Assembly (NCBI RefSeq): GCF_000961095.1
Contig: NZ_CP011058.1
Location: 4,721,001-4,785,000, forward strand
DNA from: Paenibacillus beijingensis
Lineage (GTDB): Bacteria; Bacillota; Bacilli; Paenibacillales; Paenibacillaceae
Reading direction: 5' to 3'
Length of the DNA: 64,000 nt
Of this stretch, positions 8,678 through 16,926 are shown piece by piece; the first letter of the stretch is position 1; each line of letters begins with the position of its first letter. The position numbers were made by a program, and so were the translations under genes. The notes beneath the pieces were generated by a model. That model was not told the DNA's origin, did not search any database, and saw only the letters and a list, made by a program, of their open reading frames with translations.

Positions 8678-9661
8678 TTACAGGTTGACGGCTTTCATGC
8701 CGGCTTCGTGATAACGGCTTCCCGCCGCGGCGCCTTGCGGAGCCGCTTCTTCGATGCGGGCGAGGTCCGCTTCCGACAGCGAGATGCCGAGCGCGCCCAC
8801 GTTTTCTTCCAAATAGATTCTGCGTTTCGTGCCCGGAATGGAGACGATGTCGTCGCCCTGCGCAAGCAGCCACGCCAATGCAAGCTGAGAAGGGGTGCAG
8901 TCTTTTTCGGCGGCAATTTCTTCGATGCGGATGACAAGATCGAGGTTTTTCTGAAAGTTGTCCCCTTGAAAGCGAGGGGAGAAGCGGCGGAAATCGTCTT
9001 CGGCCAAATCATCGATCGTCCGGAATTGACCGGTGAGGAATCCGCGTCCGAGCGGGCTGTATGGGACGAATCCGATGCCAAGCTCCCGGCAGACCGGCAA
9101 AATCTCATCTTCCACATCGCGGCTCCACAGCGAATATTCCGTTTGCAGCGCCGTGATCGGATGGACCGCGTGTGCGCGCCGGATTGTTGCGGGAGCGGCT
9201 TCGGACAGCCCGAGGTAGCGGACTTTGCCTTCGCTCACAAGCTCGGCCATCGCGCCGACCGTTTCTTCAATCGGCACGTTCGGATCGACCCGGTGCTGGT
9301 AATAAAGGTCGATATAGTCGACGCCGAGGCGCTTCAGACTCGCTTCGCAGGCGCTTCTGACATATTCGGGACGGCCGTTGACGCCGAGGAAAGCGCCGTC
9401 CGCGCTGCGCATGTTGCCGAATTTGGTCGCCAGCACGACTTCGCCGCGCCGGTCTTTTATCGCTTGTCCGACCAGCTCTTCGTTTGAGCCGATGCCATAC
9501 ATATCTGCCGTATCGAGGAAATTAACGCCCAGATCCAGCGCCCTGTGAATCGTCAGCACCGATTCCTCTTCATCCCGGCCGCTGTAAAAGTCCGACATTC
9601 CCATACATCCGAGTCCCAGAGCCGATACTTCCAGCTCTCCGCCGAGCAATCTCTTCTCCAT
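8678..9661 (-). CDS. aldo/keto reductase family oxidoreductase
   Basis: This 327-residue aldo/keto reductase is unlike the one at 204 in detail. It resembles the YakC/AKR13-type 'general stress' branch, with LGLGCMGMSDFY near the start. Catalytic residues are Asp50 and Tyr55 (FLDTADMYG), Lys80 (LATKFGN) and His123 (YYQHRVDP); DDIVSIPGTKRR is the cofactor-binding end. ATG 9661 is preferred because GAGAGGAGCG lies upstream on the minus strand; the open frame continues to 9784 but overlaps the neighbour. It lies 41 bases downstream of the DUF1835 gene, probably in one transcript. The substrate is unknown. Confidence 0.92.
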   Translation of the reverse strand: MEKRLLGGELEVSALGLGCMGMSDFYSGRDEEESVLTIHRALDLGVNFLDTADMYGIGSNEELVGQAIKDRRGEVVLATKFGNMRSADGAFLGVNGRPEYVRSACEASLKRLGVDYIDLYYQHRVDPNVPIEETVGAMAELVSEGKVRYLGLSEAAPATIRRAHAVHPITALQTEYSLWSRDVEDEILPVCRELGIGFVPYSPLGRGFLTGQFRTIDDLAEDDFRRFSPRFQGDNFQKNLDLVIRIEEIAAEKDCTPSQLALAWLLAQGDDIVSIPGTKRRIYLEENVGALGISLSEADLARIEEAAPQGAAAGSRYHEAGMKAVNL

Positions 9662-9702
9662 CGTAATCGCTCCTCTCATTTTGGACGCTTGTCCGCGTCC
9701 GG

Positions 9703-10698
9703 TTACGTCGAGACAACCATATTTTGGGATGAGTCCCATCTCCATTGTATTAAATGCCCATGCAGATGTACACCTCCGTACCATTCATCGATTCCGTTCA
9801 CTTGCATCCAGTCTTTTTCCCCGCTCAAAACGACTCTGCCCAGCTCCGTTAAACGAACGGCACAGTTGCCGAATGACGGCGAGTGATTTTTATAATTTGG
9901 AAAAGAGGTTAGACCTTCGATATGGAGCAGGGGATGCGGACTTTGAGACATTTTCGCAAGACAGTGCCAATACTGCAGATCACCCATGCCAAGAACGTGA
10001 AGCCGATCCCCGGCTTGAGCGAACAGATTAAACGTCGTAAGCGGAGCGCGCTGCAGGATCTCCAGCGTCGTCTGCTCGACAATGCCGAGTCCGTTGTAAA
10101 CGGAGGGGAGACGCGACAAATGGAGCTGAAAAGCGTCATGCACAAAGGGGAGGGCGGAGGTATCGGCTGCAAGGAGCCGCACAAGTTCGCCTGGTTCGGG
10201 CGAAGCGTACGCTTCCCACACTTGAGCGCCCAAATCGAGTTGCTCCTGCTGCACAGGGTGCCAAGCGCCGAGCAGTTGCTCCAGCTGTTTCACGGACAGC
10301 TGTCCCAAGCCGCGAAACGAATCGATGCCCGGAAACGAGTCGATGTTTAGCAGGCTCAGCTTCGTATGGCCAAGAGATTGTCCGGAAAACCAATGGAGCA
10401 AATAACAAAGCATCGTCTGGTCGAACAGATCGTATTCGAACCACAATACGATTTCCTTGTAGCGGCTGAAATCGGCCAGCGCCTTCTCCTGCGCTTCGCA
10501 GCCGGCAATGTATTCCCGGGCCGGAATTCCCATCGTCCGTTCCAAATATTGCGCCCGCACGGAACGGTGGGACTGCTGCGCGGGATCGTCAAATACCGGA
10601 CCTTCAGAGTAGAGTTCTCTCCAGACGAGAATATCGCCCTGCACGACGGTTTGCCGCAGCTTGTCCGCGACGGAATCTCCGTTTACGATATGGAGCAT
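9703..10698 (-). CDS. DUF1835 domain-containing protein
   Basis: The 331-residue product starts MLHIVNGDSVADKLRQ and continues GDILVWRELYSEGPVF, the characteristic opening of DUF1835 proteins. The remainder fits the accompanying C-terminal DUF3658-like region. The biochemical role of the family is not known; members are cytosolic and common in Bacilli. AAGGAGGTCG sits just upstream of ATG 10698. A perfect inverted repeat (TTAATTGAA/TTCAATTAA, 10711-10739) adjoins that ribosome site and may control access to it. The aldo/keto reductase follows on the same strand. Confidence 0.85.
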   Translation of the reverse strand: MLHIVNGDSVADKLRQTVVQGDILVWRELYSEGPVFDDPAQQSHRSVRAQYLERTMGIPAREYIAGCEAQEKALADFSRYKEIVLWFEYDLFDQTMLCYLLHWFSGQSLGHTKLSLLNIDSFPGIDSFRGLGQLSVKQLEQLLGAWHPVQQEQLDLGAQVWEAYASPEPGELVRLLAADTSALPFVHDAFQLHLSRLPSVYNGLGIVEQTTLEILQRAPLTTFNLFAQAGDRLHVLGMGDLQYWHCLAKMSQSPHPLLHIEGLTSFPNYKNHSPSFGNCAVRLTELGRVVLSGEKDWMQVNGIDEWYGGVHLHGHLIQWRWDSSQNMVVST

Positions 10699-10710
10699 GC
10701 TTCGACCTCC

Positions 10711-10739
10711 TTAATTGAAATGCTTCATAGTTCAATTAA
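10711..10739 (-). promoter_or_regulatory. inverted repeat next to the DUF1835 ribosome site
   Basis: TTAATTGAA (10711-10719) and TTCAATTAA (10731-10739) are exact inverse complements 11 bases apart. On the minus strand the second arm runs into AAGGAGG. It could act as an mRNA hairpin limiting translation or as an operator. The role is inferred from position only. Confidence 0.45.
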
Positions 10740-10793
10740 AGCACACCGGCAAACTTTTTCAGAGTCCACGTTTAAAATTCTTTCATGATACCA

Positions 10794-11090
10794 AATTTTA
10801 CAAAGACATTGCACGTATTTCGGGGGTATCGAAATCGACGGTTTCGCGCGTTACTTCCAATGATAACGGCGTCATTCACCTCGTCAACGACGATGAGCGC
10901 GGCGGGCAGCTGGCGGCCGAATTTATGCTGACGCTTGGCCTATCCAACATGGCGTTCATCGCAGGGCCTCAGGAACATCGAAGCCACTTTTTAAGGTTAA
11001 AAGGATTCCGGGAGAAATTGCATGGGCACGGCTATGAAATGGACGAGTCCCACATTTGCTGCTGGACACTTGAAGCAATCCGGGGCATCC
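10794..11090 (+). pseudogene. LacI-family transcriptional regulator remnant
   Basis: The frame begins with a LacI helix-turn-helix, YKDIARISGVSKSTVSRV. After SND it jumps directly into the C-terminal effector-binding domain: VIHLVNDDERGGQLAAEFML, then LGLSNMAFIAGPQEHRSHF and RLKGFREKLHGHGYEMDES. The hinge and first sub-domain that normally separate these parts (roughly 100 residues) are missing, and the C-terminal third is lost. No convincing start codon or ribosome site precedes the helix-turn-helix. The next readable segment belongs to a sugar-binding protein, so this was probably a carbohydrate-uptake regulator. Confidence 0.8.
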
Positions 11091-11474
11091 GCCGATACGT
11101 TTCCTGTGCTATGGGACTCGGTAACGTTCAAAGGAAAAGTGTGGGATGATTTTCAGGAATAGGATTAAATGGAAAAAAATTCATAATCTCGCCGTCAACG
11201 GGAAAACGCTGTTTTATTTCGGCGGGGTGTGGAACGTGAACAACTGGGCTCAAGACACTTTCCATGACCAGCTCGGCAAAGTTCATGCGAAATGGGTGAA
11301 TGAGCATTTTGGCATGATGCTTTACCCTGCGCGCAAAAAGGCGGCAAACCGCTTACGCTTTCCCACCCGTTCGATTATACCGTTTCTGCGCAAACGAAAC
11401 ACCCGGAGCTTGTGACGCGACTGCATGAAAGATCTCGAGGCGCAATTAAAGAACGAATCTCGGCGATCAACTGA
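11090..11474 (+). pseudogene. ABC sugar-transporter solute-binding protein remnant
   Basis: Pieces of one secreted binding protein can be read across frame changes. They are SADTFPVLWDSVTFKGKVWD, NLAVNGKTLFYFGGVWNVNN, DQLGKVHAKWVNEHFGMMLY, and then in another frame KPLTLSHPFDYTVSAQTKHP up to a stop at 11472-11474. The motif order matches the C-terminal half of extracellular solute-binding proteins. The signal peptide and N-terminal lobe are absent, and there are in-frame stops near 11150 and a frameshift near 11335. The exact subfamily is uncertain. Confidence 0.6.
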
Positions 11475-11571
11475 AAAATCTCATAATGAGCTAAGCGGGC
11501 CTCATTTGATTGCTGTGTCCAATCGTTGGATTCGGTGACGCATAAAACAAGTGCCGAAATGCGAAATACGT

Positions 11572-12555
11572 TCAAATCCGCTTCCCGGTGTTTCCCGCCA
11601 GCATCTGCAGCAGACGCTCATCGACCTCTACAGCTTCGCGGGGAACGCGTTCCAGCTTGAAATCCGCCGCCAGCTCGGCGGACTTGACCGGCTCGGGCCG
11701 ATCGAGCAGGCCGCTTAAGTAGGCCAGGCAGCCGATTACCGTCTCCGGCGGCGTGCCGCTCTCCCGGATGGCGTGAAGCGATACCGCACCGTGGCGCTTT
11801 GCCAGACGCTTGCCGTCACTGCCGTTAAGCAGAGGCACGTGGGCGAAGCGCGGAGGGGTGAGACCGAGTCCGTCATACAGATAAAGCTGGCGGGGAGTCG
11901 AATCGAGCAAATCGACGCCCCGAAGCACGTCCGTCACCATCATTGCGGCATCATCGACGACGACGGCCAGCTGGTAGCTGATGATGCCGTCAGCACGGCG
12001 CACGATGAAATCGCCGCCGGCACCGGCGGGAGCGGTCTGGTCGCCGGCGGCCTCGTCCCGGAAATGAACCGGCTCATCCGGCACTCGGAAGCGGAGCGAC
12101 GGCGTCTTGACGCGCGCGCGTTCCAGTCGCTCCTGAGGCGACAGGCAGCGGCAGGTGCCGGGGTACTGCGGTCCCTCGGACGCCAGCCCGTGCGGCGCGC
12201 TGGCGACGGCAAGCAGCTCCGCGCGACTGCAGTAGCACGGATACAGCTTGCCTTCGCGTTCAAGCTTGCGCAGTGCCGATTCGTACAGCTCAAGCCGCTC
12301 GCTCTGCGTATAGGGTCCGAACGGACCTCCCGTATCCGGCCCTTCGTCCCAGTTCAGACCGAGCCAGCGCATATCTGATACAATTTGTTCCGCGAAACGG
12401 GGCTTGGATCGCGGTCGGTCGATGTCTTCCATTCGCAGGATGAATTCCCCGCCGCGGCTGCGGATTAGCAGCCAGGCCAGCAGCGCGGTCCTTGCGTTGC
12501 CGATATGCATAAGCCCCGAAGGCGTCGGGGCAAAGCGGCCGCGAATCAATCGCAT
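11572..12555 (-). CDS. gluQRS: glutamyl-Q tRNA(Asp) synthetase
   Basis: The 327-residue enzyme is a GluRS catalytic domain without an anticodon-binding domain. It activates glutamate and attaches it to queuosine at position 34 of tRNA-Asp. Visible motifs are FAPTPSGLMHIGN (class I HIGH-type signature at about 17-20), the zinc-site CYC...YPGTCRC, and the KMSKS-like KRLAKRHG near the C-terminal side. The length fits the GluQ-RS family. ATG 12555 is preceded on the minus strand by AAAGGAGAGG. A 6+4+6-base palindrome (12595-12610) lies upstream and could be a regulatory site. Confidence 0.93.
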   Translation of the reverse strand: MRLIRGRFAPTPSGLMHIGNARTALLAWLLIRSRGGEFILRMEDIDRPRSKPRFAEQIVSDMRWLGLNWDEGPDTGGPFGPYTQSERLELYESALRKLEREGKLYPCYCSRAELLAVASAPHGLASEGPQYPGTCRCLSPQERLERARVKTPSLRFRVPDEPVHFRDEAAGDQTAPAGAGGDFIVRRADGIISYQLAVVVDDAAMMVTDVLRGVDLLDSTPRQLYLYDGLGLTPPRFAHVPLLNGSDGKRLAKRHGAVSLHAIRESGTPPETVIGCLAYLSGLLDRPEPVKSAELAADFKLERVPREAVEVDERLLQMLAGNTGKRI

Positions 12556-12855
12556 CCTCTCCTTTTATGTATCCATGTTCCCATGGTATGATAACGGTCT
12601 AAAGAGACCGAATAATAGAGCCGAAACTTTGCGTATGGCTGCGGAAATATTTTTCCCGGAAAACAGGGAAGATGAGCATGAACCTGCAAAAGCGACACGA
12701 TAATGATAGCATGCCTTTTTTGGACGGCGCAATTTGATCGGATAAGGTGCTTCATCGTAAGCTGCACCTGAGCAGCATATGAGCTGTGCCGGAACAAATA
12801 GAGAAGTATGAATAGCAATGACGCTGTGATCGGTAACGGGAGGAACGAAACGGGT
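12556..12855. other. divergent gluQRS-corA intergenic region
   Basis: This 300-base gap separates the divergent gluQRS and corA genes. It holds the palindrome CGGTCT-AAAG-AGACCG at 12595-12610 and an AGGTGC/GCACCT hairpin near 12744-12769. I looked for an M-box magnesium riboswitch ahead of corA and did not find its conserved segments. No convincing promoter was located. Confidence 0.5.
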
Positions 12856-13806
12856 ATGATTCGAGTGATGGCGATGACGAAACAGCAGGAGCTGCTCAAA
12901 GATTTGAAGCTGGCGGATCTGGAGACGTTGGATAAGGAATGGTATTGGGTTGATTTCGACAACCCGGACGAATACGAAATTCAGCTGCTGGACAGCTATT
13001 TTCACTTTCATCCGCTGGCGATCGAGGACTGTCTTCATCTGCTGCAGCGGCCCAAAGTGGACCATTACGGGGATATCCATTTTTTCGTGCTTCATTCCAT
13101 TGATCCCGGAACGCTCCATGTGAACGAAGTGAATGTGTTTCTCGGACCGGACTTTGCTGTGACGTTTCATTTTCATCCATCCTTTGAGATCGATGATGCA
13201 TGGAAGCATTGTCCTTTTCCTGCCGAACATGCCGCCAGAGGGCATTTGTTTGCCGTTTATTTCGTCATGGACAAGCTTGTGGACCAATATTTTCCTGCCG
13301 TTTATGAGCTTGAGGATACGCTGCTCGATATGGAAATCGGGAGCGGCCATTTGGCGAGCCAGACGGATATGAACGATATTTTCAACATCCGGTCGCGTCT
13401 CCTCCGTCTTCGCAAAACCGTTGTGCCGATGCGCGATTTGCTGTACCGGATCATAAGCATGGGAGAGATTCCCGGCATGAAGGAACTGGCGGCTTTTTTC
13501 CATGACGTGTACGACCATCTGCTCAAGCAATCCGAAACGATCGAAGCGAGCCGCGAGATGACCGCCGATCTGCGCGACAGCTTCATGTCTTATAACTCCA
13601 ACCGGATGAACCTGATCATGAAGACATTGACGGTCATCACGACAATCTTTATGCCGCTTACTTTTATTGCCGGTATTTACGGGATGAACTTTGTCAACAT
13701 GCCGGAGCTGCAATGGCAGTGGGGTTATTTCGCAGTGCTCGGCGTTATGCTGCTGGTCGGGTTTTCCATGTATGCGTGGTTCCGCCGCAAGGGATGGTTT
13801 GAATGA
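12856..13806 (+). CDS. corA: CorA-family magnesium/divalent cation transporter
   Basis: This 316-residue inner-membrane channel should take up Mg2+ (or Co2+/Ni2+) as a pentamer. The long cytoplasmic N-terminal domain is followed by two C-terminal membrane helices, TLTVITTIFMPLTFIAGIYG and YFAVLGVMLLVGFSMYAW. Between them is the family's invariant pore motif YGMNF at about residue 275. The basic C-terminal tail RRKGWFE is also typical. ATG 12856 follows ACGGGAGGAACG; the frame is open from 12808. hrpB starts about 40 bases downstream and could share the transcript. Confidence 0.95.
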   Translation: MIRVMAMTKQQELLKDLKLADLETLDKEWYWVDFDNPDEYEIQLLDSYFHFHPLAIEDCLHLLQRPKVDHYGDIHFFVLHSIDPGTLHVNEVNVFLGPDFAVTFHFHPSFEIDDAWKHCPFPAEHAARGHLFAVYFVMDKLVDQYFPAVYELEDTLLDMEIGSGHLASQTDMNDIFNIRSRLLRLRKTVVPMRDLLYRIISMGEIPGMKELAAFFHDVYDHLLKQSETIEASREMTADLRDSFMSYNSNRMNLIMKTLTVITTIFMPLTFIAGIYGMNFVNMPELQWQWGYFAVLGVMLLVGFSMYAWFRRKGWFE

Positions 13807-13847
13807 TTTCGATCAGGGGTCAATATGAAAAAAAAGGAGGCGGCGCA

Positions 13848-16589
13848 ATGAAATCACTGCCGATTGACGGCGTGCTGCCGCAGCTGCTGAATGCGCTCCG
13901 GGAGCGGCGCAATGCGGTGCTGGTGGCGCAGCCCGGCGCAGGCAAAACGACGCGGGTTCCGCTCGCGCTCCTTAAGGAAACGTGGCTTGCCGGACAGCGC
14001 ATTATTATGCTGGAGCCGCGCCGGCTTGCGGCGCGCTCGGCCGCACGCTACATGGCCGCCGAGCTCGGCGAGCAGCCGGGAGGAACGGTCGGCTACCGGG
14101 TGAGAATGGATACGAAGGTCGGGCCGTCGACCCGCATCGAGGTCGTAACCGAAGGCGTGCTTACTCGGATGCTGCAGGAGGATCCCGCCCTTGAGGGCGT
14201 CGGAGCGGTGCTGTTCGACGAATACCATGAGCGCCATCTGCACAGCGACCTTGGGCTGGCGTTATGTTTGCAGACGCAATCGCTGCTGCGGGATGATCTG
14301 CGGCTGCTCATTATGTCGGCGACGATTGAAGCGGAGCCGGTTGCGGAGCTGCTCGGAGATGCCCCGGTTATTGAAAGCACTGGGCGGCAGTATCCGGTGG
14401 AAACGAGGTATAGGCCTCTCGGTCCGGGCAAAAGGCTGGAGGAGGGAGCTGCTGCAGCAGCTCTTGAAGCGGTGCGTGAAGGGGACGTGCTCGTGTTTCT
14501 GCCCGGAATGGCGGAGATGCGCCGTACCGATACCGAGCTGCGCCGGCTCGGTCTGCCGGATGGTGTGAAGGTAGCCTTTCTGCACGGCAGTCTGCCGCTG
14601 CAGGCGCAGGACGAAGCGATCGCCCCTTGCGGACCGGGAGAACGAAAAATCGTGCTGTCCACCTCGATCGCGGAATCGAGCTTGACGGTGGAAGGCATTA
14701 CTGCGGTTGTGGACAGCGGGCGGATGCGCGTGCCCCGATTCTCGCCGCGCACCGGCATGACGAGGCTGGAGACGGTCGCCGTCTCGCGCGCATCGGCCGA
14801 TCAGCGGCGGGGGCGCGCGGGAAGGCTCGGCCCGGGAATTTGCTTTCGGCTCTGGTCGCAGCAGCAGCAGCTGCAGCTGCCCGCATCCGGAACGCCTGAG
14901 CTGCTGGAGGCCGATCTTGCGCCGCTCACGCTGGAATTGGCGGTCTGGGGCGTGCACGATCCGCTCGAGCTGGCGTGGCTTGATCCGCCGCCGCAGGGCG
15001 CTTATGCGCAGGCGCGGGAGCTGCTGCGCTCGCTCGGCGCGCTGGACGAGAGCGGCCGCGTGACGCCGCACGGCCGCCGCATGGCCGCGCTTGGCGGGCA
15101 TCCCCGCCTCGCGCACATGGCGCTCGCATCCGCGCCGCTCGGCTGGGGCGATGCCGCATGCGAGCTGGCCGCGCTGCTTGGCGAGCGCGATCTGCTGCGC
15201 GGCGAGCGCAGCGCGGACATCCGCCTGCGCCTGGAAGCGCTGCGCGCATGGACTCGCGGCGGCGCGGCCTCCGGCCGCACGAGCGAACCGGGCTTCGCCG
15301 CGGCCGCTGCGAAGACGGCGGCGGAGGCGCGGCAGTGGCGCAGGGCGCTCGCGCAGCAGCTCGGCGCCTCAGGCTCCGCTGCCGTCGGTGGCCCGGCCAC
15401 CGACGCTTCCCCTGCATCCCCTGCATCTGATGCACCCGACGCATCCATCGCACCCGACGTCTCCGCGGGATTCGCTGCACCTGTCGCACACGCCGCATCG
15501 GCCGCATCTGTTGCTCCCGCCGCATCGCGTGCTTCTGCGTCACCAGGTGCATCCGCGGCATCCGCGGCAGATGCCGCCGCCGGCGCTGACGGCAGCGGCG
15601 CATCAATGGCCCGCGCTGCGTCCGCCGAGCCGCCTTGGGGCTTGCTGCTTGCGCTTGCCTATCCCGACCGTATCGCCCAGCGCAGGCCGGACGGACGCTT
15701 TTTGCTCGCGAACGGACGGGGGGCCGCGCTTGCGCACCTGCAGCCGCTCTCGCAGGCAGCATATCTCGCCGCTGCCGAGCTGGACGATTCCGGCACGGAA
15801 AGCCGGATCGACCTGGCCGCGCCGGTATCAATTGAAGAGCTGGAAGAAGCGATGGAGACAAGGTTTCAAACCGAAGAGACGGTTGAATGGGATCGTGAAG
15901 CCGGAGCGGTTCGAGGACGGAGGCGGGTGAAGCTGGGAGCGCTTGTTATACGCGAAGTGCCGCTGCATCGTATGAATCCGGACGAGGTCGCAGACGCACT
16001 TTTGGACGGAATACGCCAGGAAGGGATTGGGCTGCTGCCTTGGAGCCGGGGGGCAAGACAGCTTCAGGAGCGGATCATCGCCATGCACAGCGTGAACGGT
16101 ACCTATCCGGATGTGTCGGATGAAGCTCTTTCTGCAAATGTGGGGCAATGGCTGGCGCCTTTCGTTCACGGGATGAAAAGCCGGGAAGATCTGCGCCGGC
16201 TGCCGCTGACGGATGCGCTTGAGTCGATGCTTGACTGGCCGCAGCGGAGGGAGCTTGACGAGCAGATGCCGACTCATATTACCGTGCCGAGCGGTTCGCG
16301 CGTGCCCGTAGATTACAGCGATCCGGCCGCGCCGGCGGTTGCGGTGCGGCTGCAGGAAATGTTCGGCATGAGGCAAACACCCCGGCTCGGCGGCGGACGC
16401 CTGCCGCTAACGCTTCACTTGCTGTCCCCGGCCCGCCGCCCGGTTCAAGTGACGCGGGATCTGGAAAGCTTCTGGAGCAGCGTCTATTTCGAAGTGAAAA
16501 AAGATTTAAAAGGTCGGTATCCGAAGCACTATTGGCCGGACGACCCGCTGTCAGCCATTCCGACCAGCCGCGCCAAGCCGAGGACATAA
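13848..16589 (+). CDS. hrpB: ATP-dependent helicase HrpB
   Basis: This 913-residue DExH-box (SF2) helicase has HrpB architecture. Motif I is AQPGAGKTTRVPL near residue 30, the DExH box is DEYHERH near 125, motif III is MSATIE, and motif VI is QRRGRAGRLGPG. A helicase-associated domain and the HrpB C-terminal domain (VQVTRDLESFWSSVYFEVKK) follow. The protein is longer than the usual 800-850 residues because of an Ala/Ser/Pro-rich low-complexity stretch at about residues 508-592, inside the helicase-associated region. ATG 13848 follows AAAAGGAGG. The cellular role of HrpB is not well defined. Confidence 0.95.
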   Translation: MKSLPIDGVLPQLLNALRERRNAVLVAQPGAGKTTRVPLALLKETWLAGQRIIMLEPRRLAARSAARYMAAELGEQPGGTVGYRVRMDTKVGPSTRIEVVTEGVLTRMLQEDPALEGVGAVLFDEYHERHLHSDLGLALCLQTQSLLRDDLRLLIMSATIEAEPVAELLGDAPVIESTGRQYPVETRYRPLGPGKRLEEGAAAAALEAVREGDVLVFLPGMAEMRRTDTELRRLGLPDGVKVAFLHGSLPLQAQDEAIAPCGPGERKIVLSTSIAESSLTVEGITAVVDSGRMRVPRFSPRTGMTRLETVAVSRASADQRRGRAGRLGPGICFRLWSQQQQLQLPASGTPELLEADLAPLTLELAVWGVHDPLELAWLDPPPQGAYAQARELLRSLGALDESGRVTPHGRRMAALGGHPRLAHMALASAPLGWGDAACELAALLGERDLLRGERSADIRLRLEALRAWTRGGAASGRTSEPGFAAAAAKTAAEARQWRRALAQQLGASGSAAVGGPATDASPASPASDAPDASIAPDVSAGFAAPVAHAASAASVAPAASRASASPGASAASAADAAAGADGSGASMARAASAEPPWGLLLALAYPDRIAQRRPDGRFLLANGRGAALAHLQPLSQAAYLAAAELDDSGTESRIDLAAPVSIEELEEAMETRFQTEETVEWDREAGAVRGRRRVKLGALVIREVPLHRMNPDEVADALLDGIRQEGIGLLPWSRGARQLQERIIAMHSVNGTYPDVSDEALSANVGQWLAPFVHGMKSREDLRRLPLTDALESMLDWPQRRELDEQMPTHITVPSGSRVPVDYSDPAAPAVAVRLQEMFGMRQTPRLGGGRLPLTLHLLSPARRPVQVTRDLESFWSSVYFEVKKDLKGRYPKHYWPDDPLSAIPTSRAKPRT
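15370..15625 (+). other. low-complexity Ala/Ser/Pro-rich insert within hrpB
   Basis: This part encodes about 85 residues made almost entirely of A, S, P, D, V and G with loose PASPASDAPDA-like units. The DNA shows recurrent GCATC/GCACC/GCCGC words, suggesting growth by slippage. The reading frame is kept, so the insert is probably a disordered linker. Confidence 0.8.
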
Positions 16590-16642
16590 GCCGCATTGAA
16601 TAGGATCGGATTTTTTCATAAATGTCGGAAGGAGGTGACCGG

Positions 16643-16918
16643 ATGGCTGTTGCGCTGTTTACACTATATATTGCCATTATTAATATTGCCGCTTTTGCCA
16701 TGTTCGGGAGCGACAAAGCGGCCGCACGCAAAAACCGCCGCCGCATCCCCGAGAAACGTCTGTTTCTCGTCAGTGCGGCCGGCGGTTCCATGGGTGCGTT
16801 AATCGGCATGCGGATTTGGCGCCACAAAACGAAGCATGCTTCGTTCACGATCGGCATTCCGCTGCTGCTCCTGCTCAACTTGGCGCTTGGAGCGCTGTTC
16901 GTACGAAGCTTGTTATAG
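16643..16918 (+). CDS. DUF1294 domain-containing membrane protein
   Basis: This 91-residue membrane protein has the DUF1294 pattern. A first helix (LFTLYIAIINIAAFAMFG) is followed by the conserved SDKAAARKNRRRIPEKRLF block. Next come AAGGSMGALIGMRIWRHKT and a last hydrophobic helix, FTIGIPLLLLLNLALGALF. ATG 16643 is set by AAGGAGGTGACC, an almost perfect ribosome site. The function of the family is unknown. It follows hrpB by about 50 bases and converges on the minus-strand sugar operon. Confidence 0.88.
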   Translation: MAVALFTLYIAIINIAAFAMFGSDKAAARKNRRRIPEKRLFLVSAAGGSMGALIGMRIWRHKTKHASFTIGIPLLLLLNLALGALFVRSLL

Positions 16919-16926
16919 CCGGTGCG

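Noticed and set aside
8666..9487. Long open frame on the plus strand opposite the second aldo/keto reductase
   Set aside because: It lacks a ribosome site and family motifs and mirrors a clear minus-strand enzyme; GC-rich codon bias explains it.
12606..12855. Possible M-box magnesium riboswitch before corA
   Set aside because: Only a small AGGTGC/GCACCT hairpin is present; the conserved M-box segments and an expression-platform terminator are missing.
12565..13713. 380-codon open frame on the minus strand opposite corA
   Set aside because: It runs antisense through the whole conserved CorA gene, including its GMN motif, and has no recognisable protein features.
14926..15930. Arg/Pro/Ala-rich long frames on both strands within hrpB
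   Set aside because: They arise from the GC-rich low-complexity insert; the helicase frame carries the motifs.
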